The position numbers and the translations under genes were made by a program. Below are positions 36,060 to 48,712 of a stretch of DNA of 64,000 nucleotides, piece after piece. Numbering within the stretch: position 1 is the stretch's first letter; each line of letters opens with the position of its first letter. The stretch is from Druceiella hillmani (lineage: Eukaryota > Arthropoda > Insecta > Lepidoptera > Hepialidae), in contig JAYKKI010000037.1 in the NCBI GenBank assembly GCA_039881145.1, forward strand, positions 19,651,001 to 19,715,000. Reading direction: 5' to 3'. The notes below the pieces were generated by a model, which was not told where the DNA came from, ran no database searches, and worked only from the letters and a program-made list of their open reading frames with translations.

Positions 36060-39000
36060 TTCTACGAGCTTCTAAAAAACATAAATTCTTATAGCAATTT
36101 TTACAACCTGGTTGAAAAATTATAATTCATTAAATAAATCCTGAGTAATCGAATAGATAGTTACCTTAACTTAACTTTTCCCACAATTCTTTCGATGTAC
36201 TGCTGTTTTAATGTGAACATAGATAGATGGATTAATCATCTCCGGCAATTATTTTTCATTATTTTCATAAGATTGGAAAGTATATATTTTTCCTTTGCTA
36301 TATTATTATCGCCATTTTTTTGTGTTTGCGAAAAAAATTGTTGGGGTTAAATTTTAAATTTAGGTTACTGAATCATGAACAATTTCTAACGATTTTCAAA
36401 ACATCTTAAGTGTGAGGTAATATTATAAGCCTGCTCTGGCAGTAATATTGCTTGCGTTTTAAATACAAGTATGTCAGTAATATTTTTTACTTAACTTTTA
36501 ATAGATTTATCAACCAAACAGATACAAAATAAAACAAACAAACAATTCGTGAAAAATTAGTATAATTGATACTAAAAAATATATTTATAATAATCTTAGA
36601 TTTAACAGCGCATGATGCAACTACATCCATCTCTTCAACATAATAAATACTACCGTCTTCCCCGGAATCGAAAGATTAACTGAGATTAGCTGGGTGTTTC
36701 TAAAGATAATATAAGGCGTATAAATCGCATGACGTCATTTACAAATCTACGAAATGAGCAATTCGGTTTTAACACGAAAAGAGCAATATGCAAAAATGAC
36801 TTTGATAAAATATCATGATTAATAACATCCATGCTTTTATGGAATGCCAAAATATTGCTTTTATTCTGTTGTATCGATTATAATAATACGAGAGAAATGA
36901 TTACTATTAAAAAAAATTAACAATTCAAACGGAATATTCATTGAAAGCATATCTGGACATAAAGAGTTCATTAAAAAATTGTTTCCATAAAAAGTAATAT
37001 TAATAAAAATGTATTAACAAAAATACATTGAATGAAATGCAGACCTGTATATCACAGCATCTCTGTACATCACAGAATCACAATTTTTTTAAATTTAGAT
37101 CAGGTCGTTATGAATTAGCAGCAACGAATAATAGACTAGTTGCACCTAGTGCAAATAATTTATTATTACCATACTTTTATATTTATGATACTAGTCTTGA
37201 ACTTGGGAAGACGTTTATAGATGTCGGTAATATAATATCAGACTCCTTAAGCATAAATTTACCCGGGCTACCGAGTACCCAGGCTAACTCAGGTCATATT
37301 TAAGTACTTCCTAATTATATGACACATATTAAAAATACGAATAAGTAATTTTTAACCCTATCTGAGCATTCGAAAACTATATGAGGAAGACATTCTATAA
37401 AAACTTTGACATTGCCAATTTTGTGTGCCACAAAGCATTTATATAAAAGGGCGACGTAAAGCTTTTCACATCACCTTCCCAGGAACAATAATTCTATTTC
37501 CTTCGATGGTATTTTCCTTCAATGGTATTTTTTGCATAAAAAAGACACATGTGTGTACCTTAGTCTGTGTTTTTGCAAGTGCCCTCGTGAATATCAAAAA
37601 GTTAAGTCTCTCACCACCGCATTTTGGACTGATCTATTGGTTTCGCACTGGCTGACTCATTTTTAATACTTAAATTTAAAAAAAAAATTCTTAGATTACT
37701 TAGAAAGATATCACTACTAAGATACACTACTAAAGATACACTACTATATTATTAAGCGCGTCCATTAATTTTGTTATATACTTAGACTTTTGTTTAAAGT
37801 CTAAACTTGTTAATTTTGGTTTAAGTTCCGATGTCCACTTGTGGCAAAGATAATGCCTGGAATTATATACCTTGCGAGGCTTTTTCTTGAAAAGTGAAAT
37901 AATATTTTTTGTATTTCATAAAAATATTAAGAATTTAACTAATCTGTAGGAATTTTCGAAATAAAAAATAAAAATTGATATAAAAATGAGCCCATTGTCC
38001 GTCCATCACTTAAAAGTGTTGTGTTAAATAAAAGGAGAATATTGAATTAAATTAATTTACAGATTAATCGCCTCTTTTTATTCTAACTATACGTGCTGTA
38101 AATTAAATTTTAGATTATTTGTATTGTGTACCTTATTTCAGCTTTATATGTATTAATGAACAGGTATTCATGGAAATGTCTCTCCATATGGAAGACTATC
38201 TGGTGACACTGAAGCTCGTCTTGCGTTACTGACGTGATAAAAAACTTAATTACAATTTTAAAACTAGAAATATTTTATTATGAGCACTATGCTCAGTTTT
38301 GTAGTAATTTGTTAAACAATTCATTAAATCGATATTAGCGACATTTAGAATTTGACGGACGAGAATTATTGCGCATTGTTTTGTTTAAAAACTTGCGCTC
38401 TAGCCACGTTTGAAAGAAGTTTGCCATAAACTACAAATTACATTTTAAAGATGATTTTTGTACCCTTAGTACCAGCAATTCATTGAATTCTAGCGTAGTC
38501 AAGCAACTTCTGAGCAGATACTGAGTACATGAGGCTTTATTTTCTACAAAACATCCTATATAATAATATACACGCTAGTAATTTTATGCTAGACTGATGC
38601 CCCACGAAATCTATTCTACGATGGTTAGATTAATAAAAATATGCCGTGGAAGGCCACTTAATACTATATACTGCAGTTTAATAGTTGAAGGTACACCGAC
38701 AGGAATATGGAACAAAGAAAGGCTCCGTCAAACCGATTTTTCTAAATATTTGACGTTAAAAGTAAAAAAATTATTATGTCTTCGGAGAATATGACAGCAT
38801 TTTCCAGAGAAACTTGATAGAAAATTTTATTATGCTACATTTGTTGACAGCAGAACAGTCATTGTCAACATTTTATTCGCCTATTTCTGGTGGACTTTGT
38901 AAAATTTCCATATCAATGCTTCGATACTATATAGCTGTACATTTTTTTTAAACATCTTCAGCCAATAGTAAAGAATTACCTGTCATACTACTCCTTTTAT

Positions 39001-39790
39001 AATAGATATATTTTTGTTTTTTGCTGCAGGTATTTAAAATATATACACCTACATAAGTTTCTTACTCAATCGAAAGAATTCAGATTACAATTCACTTTAT
39101 TAACAAAAATTATACTATAGCTCCTATCTAAATAACCGTAAAAATATATTCCAAGTTGGTTCTAATCATTCATACAAAGATTTGGAAGAAAGAAAGAGTT
39201 TTTATCAATAACAAATGCTACACCTGGTTCTATTTTCATAACAAAATGTTTCTATTGTTACCTAGAAAGTGGTACCCATCATAGCTTGCGGAACCATAGG
39301 CAAATTAATAATATTTAATTTTAAAAATAAAATCATCTTCTAGAAACCAATAATTTTAGTTTTATTCTCCCTTCATTGATAGGGGAAGGTTGACTATATG
39401 CCACTGTATTAAATAATAATATGCAAGTTCACGTATTCTTAAAATATGTCTCAAATAATTATTTTGTTTACGATTTTACTGGAAAGGAAGTATGTTTTAT
39501 TGATTAACAATAATAAAAATATATGTTAATGTTTATTATACTAGTTAATGTTTGTTATATTTTTTACCTGTTGTTGGGTAATTATTTAATTTTTGGAACA
39601 TTTGGCTTAAAAAGTCCAACTGAAAACTTTAACCATTTTACTCAGAATTATGCTAAACGAATAGTACTCTACATTGCTTTCAAAATAAAATCGATTACGT
39701 CATGCATCAAGAACAGTTTAATTAAGTTAATTTATTTCTATTTATAAAAATACGTATAAATTTTACAAGGAAATTGTGATAAATTATTTG
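36060..39790. other. Long A+T-rich stretch without recognised features
   Basis: Open frames at 37028-37303, 37425-37655 and 38597-38794 lack motifs and have chance-like composition. A short run of TACACTACTAAAGA-type repeats lies at about 37708-37748. Confidence 0.5.
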
Positions 39791-39794
39791 TTGC

Positions 39795-39846
39795 ATAAAT
39801 CTTCCAATTCCTAAATTTTACATAGTTTAGGAATTGGAAGATTTAT
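39795..39846. repeat. Perfect snap-back inverted repeat, 21-nt arms
   Basis: Arms 39795-39815 and 39826-39846 match at 21 of 21 positions with a 10-nt spacer. ATTTATTAAA-AATCCTT and ATTTATTAAA-TATCCTT just downstream form a short direct repeat. Confidence 0.93.
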
Positions 39847-39849
39847 TAA

Positions 39850-40905
39850 AAATCCTTTATGATTTATTAAATATCCTTATAAAAATCAAAATAGACGATT
39901 TTTTTATAGATTAATTGCTTCATTCAATAAATAAACAATTTTATTCCTTAATTTATTTATGCAGCACAATTAGACAATGTTTTAAGTGCGGATACAAAAC
40001 GTACTTTACATGTATATCTCTTGAAAGTTTTTGCTCAAATGGTACTTTCATGGACATTGCCATAAAACATTGCCACAGGACGGGTTAATAATAACAATAT
40101 ATATTTATAAAAAAATATATCTAGTTCAATGTGTGATAAACGATAACTCAATTTACGATAAGAAGCTATTTTAAGTATTAAAGGAAGGTTTCTATCTAAG
40201 TTAAATTGAAATTAAGTGTTAAGTTTATTTATTTTATTTTATCTGTAATATAACCATAGAACAAACATGGACTTACATATTGACAGTATTTATAGCATCA
40301 TTAACAGTCTAGGGCCTCGATTTGCACTTTGTACTCAAATTATTGGCACGAAAATGTTGAAAAATAAAGCAGATGTCGACTTTTATTGCTAATTGCTTGC
40401 GGATATTTCAACACCCCCTGTAAAATATGGTACTCGTATATGATAAATTACAAGTGGACAAAAATTTTTAAGTCACAAATGTTTATAAAATTGGCGATTT
40501 ACCATTTCCGATAATCAATTTTATAAACGATTAGACATATTAATAGTTGTAAATAATGCGATACAATGCCGTAGTATAACTTAGGATTGTTGATTTTTGG
40601 TTGAAGAATTTACTTATCGTAATAATTAAAAAAGAGAAAACGTATTCAGCTAACTTCGCAATTGTAAACACTATTTTTAATTTATATTACCAAGCAATTA
40701 GTGCATGATAACATTCCACCTGTTTCTGTTATTTGATAGAAAAAAAGAATTACATATAATAAATCTATATAATCGGCTAAAAGGTACCATTGAGAAGAAC
40801 GATACATGCCAATGTAGGTAGCATTATTCCCTATGCATTATATACAAAACTAGAAGTTAGCTTCAGGAATTAAAAACTTTCTTGGTTACTAAGACTATGT
40901 TTCTT
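39850..40905. other. A+T-rich stretch without recognised features
   Basis: Nothing was recognised here. Confidence 0.55.
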
Positions 40906-40906
40906 T

Positions 40907-40908
<2 letters not shown>

Positions 40909-40989
<81 letters not shown>
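40909..40989. repeat. (TA)n microsatellite
   Basis: An about 80-bp alternating tract with one phase slip (AA) near 40961, where TATA becomes ATAT. Confidence 0.97.
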
Positions 40990-40992
<3 letters not shown>

Positions 40993-42815
40993 AAAGTACT
41001 ATTGAATATGTTACATAACTTAAACTACCCTGATTCTGACAGGTACATACGTATAATAAGGATACACTGTTCATTCGAGGAGATTTTGATCACAATGGTA
41101 TTTATTTGAAAACAATGGAACTTATTTAATTTATTATTTTATGATTTTACAGTTTTCAGATTACATGCTAATAGTATTACTGAACAAAGATTGTTGTTTA
41201 AAATATAAAAGTTGTATATACGTGAAATGTAAATTAATAGTTAGTTATACCGCTGTATGTTTAAGCCAAATAGATTACTTCCAACCGGAGGGAAGAGGTG
41301 GTCTCTATAGCAAAGAAATAAATAAAAAGGACCTAAGAAAATACCACGGACTAATAATAACAAATTAAATAAAAACAAATATTATGGAACGACCTTTTTA
41401 TAAAATGAGTAGATACCAAGTTTAACAAATTCTGAAATATTAACTTCTGTCTTTCATATTTATACTTTTCCTACCAGTCACGTTGCGAAATTAAAGAAAG
41501 CCTTGAAAAAAATACACCAACTATTTAAATATTCTACCTAAAATATTGTTCCACCTATATTTGAAATAGACAATATTGATTTAAATCATTAATTTGCCTA
41601 TTGGTTGGCAAAGCCAAAGAGAAAGTTATGTATATTGTATAATAAAATTATAAATGATATCACGTTTTCATCTCATAATCTTCATTATAATTCATAACTC
41701 ATAATCTTCCTCATAATTAATCTCATAATCTTGATCATAATTTCATGTAAACAAATCGTGTTTTCCAAGGCTTTTAACAGTTGATGTGGGTATAATTTAA
41801 GTTCTATCTAATCATCATATGCGGATTCAGTGATTATGTATTCAATCAACAAACGAATATTCATCACACGCTTTTAATATTATTACAGAAAATGATTATT
41901 TAATCACGAAATCATTAATATGTTAGTTATACACAAAAATATTTACGTAATTGTAAAATATGTAAAATTTCCAAAAAATTATTTTGTTCTAAGAGGTTAG
42001 TAAGACAAGTAAAAACGCGTATATCGCAATGATAAGATCTTTCTAAGATCTTTGACGCTCCGAATTCTGAAATATAGACGCACGTATAAAAATTTAATAA
42101 TGCTTTTGAGAAGCATATTTCCAATTACTATTTTACCTTGTACGTAAAGTTAAAATTAAGCGAATCAAAGCTTTGAAAGTACTAAAAATAATATAGAACT
42201 CATTTAGTATGTAATTAAATAGCCTTGTACATAAAACTTCAACACAACTGAATATTTTAGTTTCGAATATTTATAAATAACTTTATAATTAATTTTACAA
42301 TAAATTTACCCTCTAATCAACCTTCGTAACATCATTTGAAAACTGTTGTTAGGAACAATATTTGGCCTATCAAGCTATTTCTAAACTAATAATTAAACTC
42401 TAAAAAAGCTTTAAATTTTCATACCAGTTTGGTATTTAAAGGCTAAGCAGAGAAAAAAATTGTATTCCATAATTTTATGAAAAATATATTTCTTAATAAA
42501 ACACATATTTAAATCAACTAGTTTTATGTGTTGTCCATATAGACGTCCATTTTATTTCAATAATTAAAATTTAAATATGTAAATATTATAAACCATAATC
42601 TTTATGTTTGAAACAATATTGATTTCGCCATATTAAGTAAAGATGTATTCTTAGAAACTTACATTAAAATTTAGAAATAAAAACCTGTCAATCATTGGCG
42701 GAACTAGTACAGCAAAGGTTGCACGTACTCGTAATAGCATTCGCACCTAAAAACGTATAAATATTTAAGGATTTACATTATTTCATTAAACTTTGCAAAT
42801 ATTTGCGCTTTTCAT
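40990..42815. other. A+T-rich stretch with a small degenerate tandem run
   Basis: CTCATAATCTTC-type units recur four or five times at 41668-41745. No gene was recognised. Confidence 0.55.
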
Positions 42816-42820
42816 TTTAT

Positions 42821-42885
42821 ATAAGGAAATACATGTTACGCACTGAAAAGAGAATTTTCTTTTCAGTTTAACATATATTTCCTCA
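42821..42885. repeat. Imperfect snap-back inverted repeat, about 30-nt arms
   Basis: Left arm 42821-42851 and right arm 42858-42885 pair in two blocks (AGGAAATA / TATTTCCT and ACTGAAAAGA / TCTTTTCAGT), with two or three mismatches and a small indel. It is an older member of the same class as the perfect hairpins. Confidence 0.8.
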
Positions 42886-42889
42886 TCTA

Positions 42890-45095
42890 AATTGACATAT
42901 GCAAAAATACCGTTGATTTCTCAAAAACTATTTTATTTATAATTATAAATGTAAAATAAAAGTTTTTCGGTAAAGGCGAGTAGCAAAAATAGGCCTAGCA
43001 CTACGGACATTTAATTATTTTTTTATAAATTTTATTTCTTGGAACTTTGAAAAATAAAATATTCGGGGATTGACAATCTAAAAGGCAAGATTAAAATTGG
43101 TCAAACAATTTTGGCTTCATAAACTTACAGCTATTATAATTCACGAAAAATATATCTCCATAAATTTGCAGTTATAATAGTTCTAACGTATTAAGAATTG
43201 TTAATAATAAATGAAAATAACAATAAAAATCTAATTACTCTTTAAATATGGTTACAAAAATAAACCATTATCAACGGTTTTATTTTTTATTTTTAGCCAT
43301 TTCCTAAATTAAATGAAAACAACTTATTAATTGGCATCGGCATTCTTTCTGTTGTCGCCAAAATGAAGCCTTTTTTACTACTTTAGAGTTTTCCGTATAT
43401 TTTTCACGATTTAGTCGGGCCTGCGAGTTCCGTCGATTAGTACGTCAAATGTGTGTATTTTAGGATATAACGAAAATAATTTGAACTTCGTTTGAAATTA
43501 CTTGCTCAAAGAGTGCCGCAGAAATATATAAAAAATACCAATGGTATTTTCAAAATATTGTGAAAATTAACCTGAGTTATAATCATAAAATACAAACTTT
43601 CGTAATATAATACAACTCTAGTGCTGGCCGTGGTAATAAGATTTACAAGCTATCTTGAAAAAATAAGCTGACTTTCTTAATAAAATACAAGATCTCATTC
43701 GCCTGATTCACGATATGAATAAAACTTTGTGGATCCTATTTTCCCATTTTCTTTATTTAAGAGTGTTATTTTCACACACGTAATACTTGGGCGTAACACT
43801 ATATGGGATTTTATTATTCTCCCTTCAGGTAAACTTCTACCACTGTGGACAACAGTCCAATAATTTAGTCCATGGATATTTTATAGTAATATCTACAGAA
43901 CTACCTTATACAAAACTAAAAAAAATAGTTTTGGAATCCTTTTGTAATTTTGGCTCATATATTTTATTACTGTGATATATGAAACGTTTCTACTTCAAAC
44001 AGTTTATCAAGAAAAATGGCTGTGACGGGTGGATGCGTGTTCGGCACACGTGAGTGATCTCATAGGTTGGAAATCTTTTCCTGTTTCCTTTTTCAAACCT
44101 TAAACGAGAGTGTGGATATTATCCTTGTCAAGGAATAATTAATTTATAATTTTGAATTAAAATAAAATTTATTTCGTAAATTATTCTATAACTTATCCTT
44201 AACTAATTGACATGAGACTTCATTTTTTTTTATTTAAAATAATTTAGGAAAGAGATACACTAACAATCTGTTAACGTTTTGTGATGTAAATACTTTGGAA
44301 AATTGATACACTAAAAATGTGTTTTTAATTTTTTTTATGATGTAAATAATTTAGATTATTTTGCTTCTTTGAGAAAAAGTAAAACCTAATTCACTCTATA
44401 GTTAAGCATACAGATTAAGACTATTTATAGGTATTCGATTTCTCAACATAATTCATAATTAACTTTTACAACAATCCATGTAGTTTGCATATTTTGTTTG
44501 GTTTACGTGGATACGTTCATCTGCTTTGTCATTTATGATTTACATATAGATATAAGATCATATTGAAGTTTTCCTTGTTTTCCATCGTCAAAATCACCAA
44601 TAATTTTATTGCATTAATAAACGCGTGCTACTACGCGTTTTTTTATTCTAAGCTGTGAAAAACAATAATTCAATTCCACCACTATTTACATCCTTTAAAA
44701 TTATTTCTATACCTTATTCATGATTCGGTTTTTTCCTGCATGGTTTTTTTTATTTTCCAAATATTCTTAACAAAAATACACTCTTTATTAATTACACATC
44801 TTCAAATATTCCTAAGAATATTATAAATAAAAAATTATGATTTTGCTTGAAAAAATTTGCACGGAAATTATTAAAAATAATTGGTTTTCGGAAAAACCTA
44901 TACTGCTGAATTGTGAAACTTGGGAATATTCGCTTTTATATAAACGCATTCTTATGGCTAAACTAAGGAAAAAGTTTCAGGTTTTAAAAATCGTAACCCA
45001 ACAAAAATGCCTTTTATAATTTGTCTCAAATGGTGGTGGAATTTACAAATTCAAGATAAACATTAAATAAAAGTCTTAAGATATTACCATTAATA
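42890..45095. other. A+T-rich stretch without recognised genes
   Basis: Small palindromes only: AAAATACCA around one base at 43532-43550, and AAACGCGT / ACGCGTTT followed by T7 at 44629-44653. Confidence 0.55.
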
Positions 45096-45098
45096 TAC

Positions 45099-45100
45099 AT

Positions 45101-45157
<57 letters not shown>
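45099..45157. repeat. Compound (AC)n(AT)n microsatellite
   Basis: About 24 bp of AC repeats run directly into about 34 bp of AT repeats. Confidence 0.96.
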
Positions 45158-45160
<3 letters not shown>

Positions 45161-45220
45161 CAGTACCATGTAAACATTATGTGACATAAAATAACATCAA
45201 ATTAGATTTCATTTTCACTC

Positions 45221-45500
45221 TTATTTTAATTTCAACCGAAAGGAACGGGAAAAGATATTACGTGTAAATACGCACACGGACTGACAGACGGCGTCTTCCT
45301 GGACTAATTTCCTTTGTTTCAATTTGTATAATACGTCGCTTCTCCGAGTCTCTAATTTAAATAAAGCAAACAATAATACGAGGGGAGTTCGCATTCGGAG
45401 CAAATGAAAAAAATGAAGGGCAGAGCGCGGGCGGTAACGATCTCGTTTGTAAATAGCTCAATGTGACTGGTGACTTAATGATGGAGGACGCTTAGGGACT
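45221..45500 (-). other. G+C- and CpG-richer patch, possible exon or regulatory DNA
   Basis: This is among the least A+T-rich parts of the window, with several CpG (for example CAGAGCGCGGGCGGTAACGA at 45421). On the minus strand an ATG at about 45395 opens a 58-codon frame starting MRTPLVLLFALFKLE, a short basic-then-hydrophobic start like a weak signal sequence, and continuing RRSDVLYKLKQRKLVQED to a stop at 45221. The upstream minus-strand sequence contains the CpG-rich part, as a promoter or 5' UTR might. No known protein, TATA box or splice site is recognised. Conserved non-coding DNA or an old mobile element are alternatives. Confidence 0.3.
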
Positions 45501-45910
45501 AGTCGTAAAGATCTTTATTATTTTTTTAAATAACGGAGAAGCAATGGATAAGGTTTCAACTACATTCATTTTAACACATGTGCATAAAACACATGTCTAA
45601 AATTTAACAATTTATTAAAATGTTTTCTTCCATACCAGCTTTTTGTGAAAAATAATTTCATTTTGTGGTGTATTTTTGAAAAACTTTACATACACATGAA
45701 CAAGTTTTTATGTTTATTATATATTCGTATCGGGTATTTTAAAGAGTTTTGATGTTATAAGTGCTGGGTTCTGGCAGCCATACTTTATTTACGTGTGCAC
45801 ATATTTGGGTTCACTCAACGACAAAATTATAAAAAGAATGTTTTCATAAATGTATATAAGTTCCTATAAATAAAAGTATATATAAGGTCCCATAGATAAT
45901 AGTAGAGTAT
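45500..45910. other. A+T-rich spacer
   Basis: Nothing was recognised here. Confidence 0.5.
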
Positions 45911-45916
45911 TCGGAT

Positions 45917-45985
45917 GCAAGTAAATTATAGTTAGGGGCTTAAATTTTTTTTAAAAATTTAAGCCCCTAACTATAATTTACTTGC
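45917..45985. repeat. Perfect snap-back inverted repeat, 33-nt arms
   Basis: The arm 45917-45949 is exactly complementary to 45953-45985 (33 of 33) with a 3-nt TTT centre. The arms include AGTTAGGGGCTTAAA and occur nowhere else in the window. No flanking duplication was seen. Confidence 0.97.
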
Positions 45986-46282
45986 CTAAAGTTTTTCAAT
46001 ATATAAGTTATAAAGCAAATTGTATTATGGTGATTTTCATTTTGTATTCAAAATATTGAGAGAAATAAAACTTGAAGGAATTACTTATTAAAAAAATTCA
46101 CTTATTACAAAAAAAATTAGATTACTAAAAACCACAATATAGAAGTGAATACTTTGGCAACCAATGTAACAAGACTGGGTAATTTGGAAATTTTTAATAC
46201 GAAAATTAAAAAACAAAAATAATTAACGCGTATTATATTAAATTACTCAAATAAAATATTACTAAAAAATAAAACGTAATAC

Positions 46283-46495
46283 TTGAAAGAATGTACTACC
46301 TGCTACTCGCTTGGTCGGGCACCGAGTTTACCCGAACGATGCAATGCACATTCAATTGATCACATTTCATTGTTTTTGAATATAGAACTCGCTTGGCCGA
46401 TTCCGGAGAGAGTCGAGTTTATCCAATTCAGCGCCACCAACCCGAACCTGCTTAGTTTCGTTTACGGCTTAGAAAAAGGGCCCAGGTATATCTAA
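46283..46495 (+). CDS. Candidate exon or gene fragment, product unknown
   Basis: This 70-codon open frame has near-balanced base composition inside very A+T-rich DNA. It reads CYSLGRAPSLPERCNAHS, then ELAWPIPERVEFIQFSATNP, NLLSFVYGLEKGPR. The block VEFIQFSATNPNLLSFV loosely recalls a WD-repeat strand (xFSPxNPNLLxxG), which is only an impression. Directly after GPR the sequence CCCAG/GTATAT would be a good 5' splice donor, so translation as an exon would end at about 46484. The upstream boundary is unclear: it opens with TTG, and the preceding sequence lacks a pyrimidine tract. A pseudogene or transposon fragment is the alternative. No neighbouring exon was found. Confidence 0.35.
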   Translation: MKECTTCYSLGRAPSLPERCNAHSIDHISLFLNIELAWPIPERVEFIQFSATNPNLLSFVYGLEKGPRYI

Positions 46496-46499
46496 AGAA

Positions 46500-46888
46500 A
46501 TTTTCATTTTAAAAATACCTCGATAATAGTTTGTTACCTCATCGGTGAAAATAAAAATGATGTTGTTCTTTTTTAACCTCACAATGAAAGTACAACTTTG
46601 ACTTAAATAGAGGTAACTCTTAACTACAGGAAAACATTTAAATATTATAATGTATATAATGACACTTTAAATTTTACGTTTAATTACAATTTTGAATCAA
46701 AATTACATTTATTTTAATCAAAATTAATATAAAAAATATTATTTTAAATAACATTTGATGAAATTTAACATTAATTTTGTATATACGTGTACTGGTAATA
46801 CGTCTGTTCATTTTTCGTCTCGATTAACATAAAATCCTTTAAAAAAACAACCTACTGCGATGACAAAAACCGCATCAAAATTATTTCA
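46500..46888. other. A+T-rich spacer
   Basis: Nothing was recognised beyond the upstream flank of the duplicated block. Confidence 0.45.
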
Positions 46889-47530
46889 TAAAAACTCGAA
46901 TTATAAGCGAACCGATGGAAAAATCCCGATGGACTTCATGTTGAACGTAATTAAATTTTTGAATTATTAATATTTATTTCATATTTTTGTATTTAATTAT
47001 AAATCAAAACCTGTTCAGAACGATTATTTTAAAAAATATTTTAAAATAATCATTCTCGTAAAAATCGTATCGTAAAAATAAAAAACCTTTCAGAAACAGC
47101 TTATAAGATGACGAAAACAGAAAACCAATCACAACTTAATTAAAGCTTAATAAATTAAAACTTAAGTGGTAGGTTAAGGGACAAAAAGACAGACACATGT
47201 TTTACTATGTATAACTAATTGTGTAGTAATATTGGAAAAACAAATGCTAATTTTATAATTTTATATTTAATTGTATATCAAAAAAATTTCGAACGGTGCA
47301 ACTTAGGAATATTTTTTTCTATTTTTATTCCTTACATCACTTTGATGTTTTAATGTTATGTTATCAAATAACATCGTTTCCGTAGAAAGTTTAACAACAA
47401 TTTGTTATTTTTGTGAATAAAGGCATCATCATCGTAATTAGTTCATCATCTAATCATCTTCTTTATAAACCTAAAAGATAATCATCTTCTTTATTAATCT
47501 AAAAGAAAAACGATATAATTTTACTTTGCT
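46889..47530 (+). repeat. Duplicated ~600-bp block, copy 1
   Basis: It matches 48713-49301 in the same orientation over its whole length, with substitutions and small indels. Shared landmarks are AACTCGAATTATAAGCGAAC, AAAACTTAAGTGGTAGGTTA, AGACAGACACATGTTTTACT, CGAACGGTGCAACTT and TAACATCGTTTCCGTAGAAA. It ends with GAATAAAGG(CAT)3, a poly(A)-signal-like hexamer before a short trinucleotide repeat, as at the 3' end of many LINEs. This suggests two 3' fragments of one retroelement; LTRs or a local duplication are alternatives. Copy 1 additionally carries a 28-bp tandem duplication at 47451-47506 and the hairpin at 47018-47055. Confidence 0.9.
47018..47055. repeat. Snap-back inverted repeat, 17-nt arms, private to copy 1
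   Basis: Arms 47018-47034 and 47039-47055 match at 16 of 17 positions around 4 nt. Copy 2 has the left arm equivalent (GAACGATCATCTTACATAAT) but lacks the right arm and about 30 nt of following sequence, including the repeated TCGTAAAAAT. Confidence 0.88.
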
Positions 47531-48712
47531 ACCGTAATATGAAGTTTTATTTAATTCTGTATACGGGAAAAGATAGCCTAACCCTGGCGCAAACACACCG
47601 GACGCAATTAAAATTATTTCATATACTACTGAATATTGCTACTGGACAGTTAATAAAATATTACTACTGTACTAAATATTGTATTCTGTGGAATTCTATT
47701 ATAGTTTTCCTTCAAATTTAACAAAAAAATAGAATATTTGCATATACGTTTCATAATTCAATGCCAAAGGTTCTCCAAGTTATAAATAATAGACCTTGTA
47801 GAAGTTGGCACTTTATAATGTAGAATTGATATTACACTGACAAATTCAGTTAAAATGTAACATTATATAAATTATTGTAATACTACGTATAATTCATTTA
47901 AATCAAAATACTCTACATTTTCGCAATTTTCAGCTTTCCAACTTTCTAAACGTTGCCATATACGTTTAAATAACATTGCAATATTATTACGATTTTTTGA
48001 TTCAACGTCACTGTTAAGCTCATTAAAAATATACCTATGATAATTCAAGTAACGAGGCTACTAGTTGAAAACATCTGGTGTCAATGAACCGTTGATTGCA
48101 TAAATTAAAATTTAGAAGAAAATAGAGAGCTGAATACAAATTCCCTTTCATAAATATGTAGGAATTGTTGTTTGAAAATAAACATTATTAAATAACAATA
48201 ATAAAAATGTTATATTTGACAGTAGAACAAGGAAGACAAAGATAGTTTGCCATTCGGTTTTTGAAAAAGCGTAAATGTCTTTACCTTTAAGTTTACATTA
48301 ATTAGCGTTGTTATCGCGTCAAATTTGAGATTTAATCAAATATTCGTTAAGCGTCACGAGTATAATTTTATCCGCAAAAAATTTAATTTAAGTGGTATCC
48401 GAACAATTTTGGTAAAAATAAAAAGAAAAGTCGCTATTTTGAGACTTGCTTTTTCCTTATAAATTTGAGTTAAATTCTATAAAGCCTTGCATATAATTAC
48501 TAGTTTATAATAACAAAATTTATCTCTATCATTACATGGATATCTTAAATAATATCAAATATACTTTATTTGCTATTTATTTATCATAAATATAAAATTA
48601 TATCTTACAGACTACTACAAAATATAGATAACAATATTGAAAATATGGTTTTTTGTCGATATTAACCTAACCAAACACTAAACAATTACATTTATGAGGA
48701 AATCGGCTCTTT
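47531..48712. other. Spacer between the two duplicated blocks
   Basis: About 1.2 kb of A+T-rich sequence. A 60-codon open frame at 47539-47721 shows no motif. No integrase, RT or other internal retroelement domain was seen, so the two copies cannot be shown to be LTRs of one element. Confidence 0.5.

Noticed and set aside
44629..44653. G+C hairpin followed by a T-run, like a bacterial terminator
   Set aside because: Context is eukaryotic with no adjacent gene; it is best treated as another small palindrome.
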